Shown: positions 56,323 to 64,000 of the stretch, in pieces
Numbering within the stretch: position 1 is the first letter of the stretch
Layout: each line of letters begins with the position of its first letter
Assembly (NCBI GenBank): GCA_050084985.1
Contig: JBITNC010000001.1
Coordinates: forward strand, 54,002,001-54,066,000
Source of the DNA: Nageia nagi
Taxonomy: Eukaryota > Pinophyta
Length of the DNA stretch: 64,000 nt
Reading direction: 5' to 3'
Notes under the pieces: generated by a model
Databases searched by the model: none
The model's input: only the letters and a program-made list of their open reading frames with translations
What the model was told of the DNA's origin: nothing
Position numbers and translations under genes: made by a program

Positions 56323-57065
56323 TTAGAATGTTTGTTATGATGTCACCTTCACGTTAAAGGAAAATTTTCGATATTGATTTGAATTTTGCTTTCGTCATAT
56401 TTTAAAATTGGATTCAATTCGAAGTTTTGCAGAAATTGTAGAGAGGGAGAAATATTATGAAGAAGCATATATTAGAATGTTGTTATGATGTCACCTACAT
56501 GGTAAGTAAAATTATAGATATTGACTTGAACTTTGCCTTGATTCTATTTTAAAACTATACTTAATTGGAAGTCTTGTAGAAATTATAAGGTTTGAAAAAG
56601 AAGTATATATGCATAAATCTTAGAATATTGTTATGATGTCACCTTTATGGTAAGTAAAATTATAGATATTGACTTGAATTTTGCTTTGATTCTATTTTAA
56701 AATTATACTTAATTAGAAGTCTTGTAGAAATTATAAGGTTTGAAAAAGAAGCATATATGCATAAATCTTAGAATATTGTTATGATGTCACCTTTATGGTA
56801 AGTAAAATTATAGATATTGACTTGAACTTTGCTTTGATTCTATTTTAAAATTATACTTAATTAGAAGTCTTGTAGAAATTATAAGGTTTGAAAAAGAAGC
56901 ATATATGCATAAATCTTAGAATATTGTTATGATGTCACCTTTATGGTAAGTAAAATTCTAGATATTGATTTGAATTTTGCTTTATTCATATTTTAAAATT
57001 GGACTTAATTAGAAGTCTTGTAGAAATTGTAGGGATTGAGAAATATTATGAAAAAGAAGCATATG
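56323..57065 (+). repeat. 148-bp tandem repeat, five copies, in the last CCR intron
   Basis: GTTATGATGTCACC recurs at 56334, 56482, 56630, 56778 and 56926, exactly 148 bp apart each time. The inner copies are nearly identical (AGATATTGACTTGAA, TTAGAAGTCTTGTAGAAATT, GAAAAAGAAGCATATATGCA), and the outer two are more diverged. The duplicated locus at 2140-2345 has one unit only. Confidence 0.9.
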
Positions 57066-57168
57066 CTTTCATATTTATTTGTCAATGATAGTTTGATTTT
57101 AATTTTTTTACAATACATGGTAAAGATATATTGAATTTTAATTAATATTATTTTTTGTTTTAATGTAG

Positions 57169-57316
57169 ATGTTCCGATCAGGTGAAATTAAGGGTAAAAC
57201 CTTATAACTTTTCCAACAAAAAACTCAAGGATTTGGGATTGAAGTTCACTCCAATTAAATAGTGCTTGTATGAATTAGTCATAAGTTTTCAAGAAAAAGG
57301 ACATATTCCTAAGTGA
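57169..57316 (+). pseudogene. CCR: CCR exon 6
   Basis: It joins exon 5 in frame (AG plus A gives Arg). It reads [18 protein letters not shown], then [12 protein letters not shown], then TAG at 57260-57262, then CLYELVISFQEKGHIPK and TGA at 57314. The text beyond the premature stop is still fully CCR-like, so the stop is fairly recent or a C-to-T change at CAG. Confidence 0.85.
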
Positions 57317-58447
57317 GAAATCTAGAGTGTTTATTTTTATCGAAATATATGAAATAAAATGAATACTTAAATATATCATGATATAAGGTACATAATATGA
57401 TAAATTGTATTCATTTTATAATCATGTGCTTTATTTTTATTGTTTGAGTTTAATAATTAAGTTTTACTTGGAAATCATTTGAAATTCTTTAGGTAATATC
57501 TTCATTTTAGGTTTCGAATAACATGAGACCTTCAATTTCACTCCACTTCTCCTAAAAGGATCCTCCTCTCTTGGTACTGTAATCTTAAGGTTTAAGTTTA
57601 AGGTTATTTTCCCACACATCCCCTTACCCATTTGTTTTCTATGACTTGCTTATTTGATGTAGTTAACTTTCTTTGCTAGGTCTTTTTCCTTAGTTCTTTG
57701 AATGTACTCCCAAGTCCCTTTGACTTTATTGGTCACCATGGATATTAATATAATTATCTTATCTTAGCTCTTGTATTTTAATATGGTTTTGAATGGGGCC
57801 ATAATTGATCATGAAGGATTTAATTTGAGGTGATTACTTTGAATGAAGTGGGTGAAAAAGAAAGTGATTTGATTCCTACATAAACAATGACTTTTGTTTT
57901 AAAAGGAATGAGTGAGAGGACACTTGAGATTGATAATTCAATCATTAAATTCCTTTCTTTAAGGGTCAATGATAGATAGATAATTCTTTTAATATCTTTT
58001 TAAATCCCTTGGTTTGTAGAACATATCAAAGATTTTCCACAAATAAATATATATCAATTAAGTAGTTGAATAAGTACTTCAGTAATATTTTAGAAGTAAC
58101 TTTCTTTCAAAAGTTGAATACATCCCTTCTAACACTAAGTAGCTAAAAGTTAAGAAAACACGTGAGGGATTACTAACATTGATGGGTTTTTGGAAAGAAA
58201 ACATACCATACTTACCCCATTGATGATGGTTGAGAGTGAATTGTGTTACAAGTGTCTCCATATGGTGAGTCATGGTTACTGAGTGGATGGCATTCTTTAT
58301 TTATGAAGTGTAAATGGTGGGCTTAGTTAAGTATTTGTAATTGTTGTTCTAAATTAGGGAAACTTTAATCATTTCATTAGCTATAAAATGTTGTAAAATT
58401 ATTTAAGAGTTACATAGAGGTCTTTCTTCAATCTTGAAAGATTGTAC

Positions 58448-58496
<49 letters not shown>

Positions 58497-59592
58497 AGGA
58501 ATTAGGATAACATTTATCTTCTATATTACATCTACTCAATAGAGAATTTAAGACAATACCAACTTAATAAATTTGTGTAAAAGTCTTTCTATCTATACCT
58601 ATATCTTCTATGTTCTAAATATGAAATATTAAAAATCAATATCTTTGATAATAGTTACATAGTATTTAAGAAGGCATTTCAAAGAATAAAAGAGTTCTCG
58701 AAGTTAGAATTCAATTATTAATAATTTTCTTCCAAACTATCAAAATAGAATAGCAATTTAAAGGAATAATAATCTCAATTTCAAATAAATCACCCCTTCA
58801 ATGGTGATGGTTCCTTCTTAATAAAGTTCAAATCATAATACAACAAATAAGCTTGCATAACTTTTTAAGAGTTAAAATACACTTTCCATTTTAAAACATA
58901 TCAAGCAATGTGGTAAATTTACTATTACTAATCATTCAAAAGTTCCATATAGAAACCAACTCATGTATACTGCTAACAATACTATTAAGTTGTGATTAAG
59001 TCCCTTCTCTTTAAAATTGACATTAAAAATATTCACCATATGAAATATCTAAAGGAAAAAATAGAATCTCAAATTATTTATTTAATATCTTCCTACTTAC
59101 TTAAATCTAAGTATAATTCATTTCTTTCAATAAACAAAAATAATAAATAATATCATTCTTTTACTTTTAAAATAAATAAAATAATTATTCTAAATCCTAG
59201 AATCAAATATAATAATAATAAAATCAATCAATTGTATTTCTCCTTTATTATTATTATTATTATTATTTACATTTATATAAATTCCAATATAGTAAAAATT
59301 TAACTTTAGAAAATTATTGTGATTTGTTTTCTATATAAAACTCATTATAAATTTTTTAAAGAAATTATTTACCTTTCGATATTAACACTATCTAAAATAC
59401 ATTATAAGATATTAATGTTAACATTAAATATATTCCAAATAGAATATTAATATACTAATATTAATAATTTGTTTCTATAAAAATTAATCATTATAAATTA
59501 ATAAGCATCAACAACAATAGGTTTTTCCATGGTTGCCACGAAGCATCATACCATGTAGGAGCATTTTTTTCACAGTTTCCATGAAGTATCAT
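57317..59592. other. 3' flank of the CCR pseudogene, with a TA microsatellite
   Basis: The first 750 bp share text with 2760-2922. Alternating TA runs from about 58449 to 58493. A short TTA run lies near 59246-59268. The rest is AT-rich without features. No polyadenylation signal stands out at a typical distance. Confidence 0.5.
58449..58493. repeat. TA dinucleotide microsatellite
   Basis: About 45 bp of uninterrupted TA. Confidence 0.95.
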
Positions 59593-60098
59593 TGAAGGAA
59601 CTAACACTAACAAGATAATTTCTAATCTACCAATATCACGTGAAAGCTCTTAATTCACATCTAACAAACTCACAAATAAGACAATCTCACAATGTAACTC
59701 AAGCTGTAAAGTAGTTCCTCCAACTAGAAGTACATCCACTAACTAGATCTTTACTTCAATCACAAATACAACTCTCTTACAATCCTCCTAATATCAACTC
59801 CTACACTTTTACCTTATAGCATAACTTTACTCCACAAATTGATGTGTAATCACAAAGAGAGAGCCTTCTATTTGTAAGTCAAAATCTCTCTTTGAATCAC
59901 CCTTTTATCCAATGTACAAAAGCATGATATGCACATCCTTTTACCCAAGGGGCTTGCTCATGACATGGAGTGTAGGATAAGTTACATTATCATATTCACT
60001 TAAATACTTAAGGTATCAAATAATACCTTTAATTATTAGTGAACTTACATAGAATATTTAATACAAACCTTTACAATAATGTATTATACATTTCAACA
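59593..60098 (-). repeat. 3' LTR of a copia element
   Basis: Plus strand from TGAAGGAACTAACAC to ACATTTCAACA, followed by CTCCCCCTTAATGCAATATTGG, the inverse of a purine tract. It is the inverted relative of the LTR at 37662-38179. Confidence 0.65.
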
Positions 60099-61700
60099 CT
60101 CCCCCTTAATGCAATATTGGGATAGAGAAAGTAAGAGAGAAGAAGAGAAAGTAAGAGAGGTCTCTTCCAAATAGATACAATGAAGATGAGAACTTTTTAT
60201 ATATTTGTGAAGTAAAAAAGATCTAATTTGAGAATCACTACTTTGCCAAATACAATTATTAACCACAACTAGTTTAAATATACATAAAGTAGTCATTCAA
60301 CTAGAAGTCATGAAGAGTTTCCAAGAGCTTGTATACATGAGGTAAGTAATCTGTAATTTCAAAGGAACCTGCAAGTAATAAGTATTTCAAATAACAAGAT
60401 CAGTTAGATGCATCATATTCATATCAACAAGGATATATTAATTACACAAATGCCATCATGAATTGATCATTGGTGCATTATAAGTCATCATGAAGATGCC
60501 ATGCCAAAAAACTTATAGTCATCTACTGTATATAAAACATGTGTTGATTATCATTATAAAATAAAGCATGCACATATGAGTTCCTCACATATGGATAACT
60601 AAACAATGCCAAAAGACACATAAGAGTTCCTCACACATGGATAATTAAACAGTGCTAGATTGACCAAAAATAGAGTATGCACATATGAATTCCTCACATA
60701 TGGATAATTGAATAGTACCAAAAGACACATAAGAGTTCCTCACATATGAATAATTGAATAGTGCTAGATTGGTCAATTTGTACAATAAGTTCCTCATGCA
60801 GAGCAAACTTACCATGAATGTGTACAACAAAATCAACATTATACAACATAAAATCCTCTTAGAGGTGAAGTTATCATCACAAACATGAATTCAACACAAG
60901 AATTCAAACTTCACTCTCCTTTAAGGGTAACTTCACCAACTTGATAGCATCCTTAAGCTTACATAACTGAGCTTCTAGGAGGATCTTGGTGAATAAATTA
61001 ATGGAGTTCAAGGTGGATGGATAGTACTCCAAGTGTATGATACCATTAAGAACCTTCTCCCTGATAAAATAGGCATGAATTTCCACATGTTTTATTCTCT
61101 GATAAAAAATTAGATTCTTGGATAAACAAATAGCTAACTAATTATCTAAAGAGATCAAAGATGAGCCACCTTGCTCATACATAATTTATTTTAGAATATG
61201 CCTTAGCCAAATGGCTTCTTAGGCTATGACAGACATGGCACGATATTCAGCTTCTATGGTGGAAAGAGAAATAGGAGGTTACTTCTTGAAAGCTCAATAG
61301 ATAGCATCTAAACCAATGCTAAATACATATGCAGAGGTTGACTTCCTATCATCTCTATCTCCCCCATAGTCAAAATCTAAGAATCTAGAGAGAATAAATG
61401 AAGGTAACTTAAAATACTTGAGAGCAAGATTCTTAGTCACTAAAACATACCTTAAGATTTACTTAACAACATTGAGGTGCTCAACATAAGGTTTCTGTAT
61501 GAATCATGCCATCAAATTTATTATAAAGGTAATATCTTACCTAGATATAATCAAATACAAAAGACTACCAATTAATTTCCTGTAAGTTGTAGCATCAGCT
61601 AACTAAGAGTTGGAGCTTAGAGAAATAGTGATTCCAAGAGAGATTGGGATTACAGCATATCTACACTCCTCCATTTTAAAATTCTATAAGATGTCTAATA
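60099..61700 (-). pseudogene. Copia 3' untranslated region and RNase H end
   Basis: 60300-60840 holds the GAGTTCCTCACATATGGATAA repeats seen in the other family members. Reading leftward from about 61680, the frames resemble the copia RT-RNase H end. Near 61350 the minus strand gives DYGGDRDDRKSTS-like text, near 61240 ASKK-STIEAEYRAMS-like text, and at 61086-60904 the frame reads LEYYPSTLNSINLFTKILLE. The upstream RT and integrase are absent, so this is a 5'-truncated copy. Confidence 0.65.
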
Positions 61701-64000
61701 TATACTTAGGTCCTATCAATCCTCAATCAGTTCCCCTTGGGTAGCAAAATACTTTCACAAGGAGAAGTACTAGCTATTTTCTAAAGTTTTGATATTTATT
61801 GGATTGACCAAATTATTAATCTTGATTAGGTTTTAAGTTATCCTCCTAGGTTATCAGGATAATCTTTGAATGGACATGCGGACATGTGGTATCACTACAC
61901 ACATGCTTGTCCATCTAATAAAGTTATGTCCAGACCAATAAAGGACTTAGGAGAAATTAATAAATACGAACATTTCACCACTTGGATTATCGAACTTAAA
62001 GACTCCAATCCACCTATCCTCACCTCATAGCTTCCAAAACAAGTCATGTTACAGAATGTACATGCGAATGTGTTCATTTTAGGGGGTTGCTCATATCAAT
62101 GTTTACATTTTTATTTACATAAGAAAATAAATCAAAGTACAAAATATGAAATAAATGAGCATAAATAAAACATCATTCATTCATAACTTGAAACCTAAGT
62201 GTCCATTTGGTTTTGTTTGCTAACCCTTAAAGGATATCTTTACACAAGTCCATATTTTGCTCAAGTTCATTTTGTAAAAAAAAAAGAAATACTTAAGCAT
62301 AGGCATGTATTAATTTCAAAAATTTACATAAGTTATCTTTTGCATAAAAGATAAATAGTCAAAATGCATATTTTAACTTAAGGAATTAAGTCCTGAGCAT
62401 TAACTTAAAAATTTAAATCCTAAGCATGCAACATTGACTTAAAAAATTAAGTACTAAGCATGCATTTAAAAATTTTTAAGTAATAAGCATAACTACTAAT
62501 CTTAAGCATGCAAATTTATTTTTTTTTTTACTTAGAAAATCTAAATCCTAAGCATTTAACTTAAAAAATTAAGTCCTTAAAAATTTTTAAAGTAAAATAA
62601 TTTCACAAATATTCCCTCCTCCTTTTACTTTAAAAATAACTAAGAAATTTAAGAAATATTTGCATGCTAAAATTAAAAAAAAAAAAAAAAATTACTTTAG
62701 TAAAAAATTTCACCACAACAAAAAAGCCAATATCTTAAAAAAATTGCTAATAAAAAAGTCATTCTTCCTCTTAGGCAACATAAAAACAAATCATACTTAG
62801 GTAATAAATTATCTTAAAGTGTTAAGTTTATAATTACCATACTTAGAAGTATTTATAAAATTATACTTCTAAAAAAATATTACCTTCATATGCCATATTT
62901 AAAAAAAAAAAATAGGATAGTAATGATGCATATTTGTAATCATGATAATGCATTAAATTTGGAGTAAAAGGTCATAAAAATATGGCTTGCAAGCATAAAA
63001 CATGCCTACTAAAGAATGATACATTGCTTCTAGAGAGGTTGCAAGAATTAATTGAAAAAAGGAGACCCATGCATAGTTAATGCTACTTTTACCAAGGCAT
63101 TCAAAGAGTCAAAAATAAATGCTTATAGGTAAAAAAGATGACCACCTTTATGACAACACATGCAAGCAAGGAACAAGAGGGAGCAAAGTAGATTTTTAGA
63201 GAAAATAGAGCATAGATGTAGGTTTCAAATAAAGGATGAGTGGATAGGGAGGAGGTCGAGCAGATCAAAAGTGGAGGGTCATGGAGGGCAAGGAGGGTGT
63301 AAAGGCGATCATGGTGGTGGTGTTGGCCATAGTAGGCGATGTTAGCCACAGTGGGCAGAGATGGATGCAATGGGTAGTGCTAGCCATGATGGGTAGAGGG
63401 GTTGTAGAGTGGGCTACCAGGTAGCGATTACGGTGGTAGGGTTGCTAAGCGATAATAGCCACCAATAGTAGGTCGCAACGATAGGGTCACCAGGCACCAG
63501 GTTTTTTTTTTTTTTTATCTTAGATAAAGAATATATTTTTTAAAATTAAATACCTTCCTCTTAATTTTGAAAAAAAAGGCAACTTTTTTTTTTTAGTTAC
63601 TGAAATGCAACCTCAATCATTTTTTTGTTAATATCAAAAATAGTTGAAAAAAAATGTATAAGACAACTATTTTGATAAAAGAATTAAGGCTAACAAAAAA
63701 TATAATGTTTTCATTGAAATTTTGCATATAAATGTTTTTTAAGAAGAAATGTATATAGTTTACTAAAAAAAATTTGATATACATAAAAAAAAAAACTTTA
63801 AAAAAATTAAGGATATATGTAAAATTATAGCAATATAATAGGCAAAAATTGTAACTAGTAATAAGACATGTTAGTATAAAATAATGTAACAAAATATATT
63901 GCTATCAAATATTTTCATGCAAATTTGAAGAAAAAAATATAGATATATATAATTTTTACTTAACTTTTGATAATAAAACCTTCAAAAATAATGAAGTATA
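61701..64000. other. AT-rich repeat-like DNA, unassigned
   Basis: 61740-62100 has a short GC-richer stretch without a recognised frame. 62370-62620 repeats words such as ATTAAGTCCTAAGCATGCA. 63240-63480 is a G-rich island (GGTCATGGAGGGCAAGGAGG) in the style of 21860-22030 of the non-autonomous element. The last 400 bp is nearly pure AT. This may be part of another copy of that element that runs off the window. Confidence 0.4.

Larger units (their letters stand above)
48202..57316 (+). pseudogene. CCR: Cinnamoyl-CoA reductase pseudogene, six exons
   Basis: Functional CCR reduces hydroxycinnamoyl-CoA esters to aldehydes with NADPH in monolignol synthesis in the cytosol. Exons: 48202-48276, 48559-48658, 48927-49074, 55197-55382, 55896-56248, 57169-57316. 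The dinucleotide-binding loop [11 protein letters not shown], the serine strand VVFTSSIG, the CCR signature NWYCYGK with catalytic Tyr and Lys, and [20 protein letters not shown] are all intact. Lesions: joining exons 2-3 and 3-4 at the only visible AG sites leaves the frame off by one base; the PVT residues after FHVAS are deleted; Tyr of P-Q-Y-PIPT is TAG at 56232; Gln before CLYE is TAG at 57260. The wording is conifer-like. A gypsy element fills intron 3. Confidence 0.85.

Noticed and set aside
63617-63892. 91-codon frame rich in Phe, Ile and Tyr
   Set aside because: Composition artefact of nearly pure AT sequence.
1-64000. tRNA or rRNA genes
   Set aside because: tRNA-like words seen (TGGTATCAGAG) are LTR primer-binding sites only; no cloverleaf or rRNA stretch was recognised.

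Overview
This window looks like nuclear DNA from a seed plant with a large, repeat-filled genome, very probably a gymnosperm. The only recognisable host gene is a cinnamoyl-CoA reductase (CCR) relative, and its wording follows conifer CCRs (VNPCVV and MFPQ before PIPT). It is split by long introns. Nearly everything else is transposable-element DNA of several ages, nested in one another. The sequence is very AT-rich, and I found no convincing intact protein-coding gene, tRNA or rRNA.

Layout, left to right. 1-1914: unassigned, with one terminal-repeat-like block. 1915-2922: a degraded second copy of the 3' part of the CCR locus, interrupted by a 948-bp Mutator-like element (2923-3870) that carries a piece of a class-3 lipase gene. 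3871-7081: unassigned. 7325 to about 13097: a Ty3/gypsy element that has lost reverse transcriptase and most of integrase, sitting in remains of an older gypsy copy (7082-7324 and 13098-14830) that also holds a solo copia-type LTR (13882-14351). 15126-23057: a complete 7.9-kb large non-autonomous LTR element on the minus strand. 23140-37392: a 14.25-kb CACTA (En/Spm) element with TAC target duplications. It holds a TNP2-type transposase, a SET-domain-like segment, a second transposase-like gene on the opposite strand, and large telomere-like minisatellite arrays.

37662-41960: copia pieces, two of them facing each other. 42166-43820: a decayed gypsy RT fragment. 43827 to about 46778: a short-interior non-autonomous LTR element. 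47060-47360: a gypsy RNase H scrap. 48202-57316: the CCR pseudogene of six exons, with two frameshifting exon junctions and two in-frame TAG codons. Its third intron holds a 5.9-kb Ty3/gypsy element with 5-bp target duplications, and its last intron holds five copies of a 148-bp tandem unit. 57317-59592: unassigned, with a TA microsatellite. 59593-61700: the 3' end of a copia element. 61700-64000: AT-rich, repeat-like, unassigned.

How the parts relate. The two CCR-derived segments have the same orientation about 54 kb apart, so a tandem duplication came first. The lipase-carrying element, the tandem array and the gypsy insertion came afterwards on separate copies. The most unusual item is the CACTA element: it pairs a TNP2 transposase with a SET-like fold and with roughly 1.4 kb of a 16-bp repeat, many copies of which contain the plant telo-box AACCCTAA. 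All coordinates and comparisons were made by eye.
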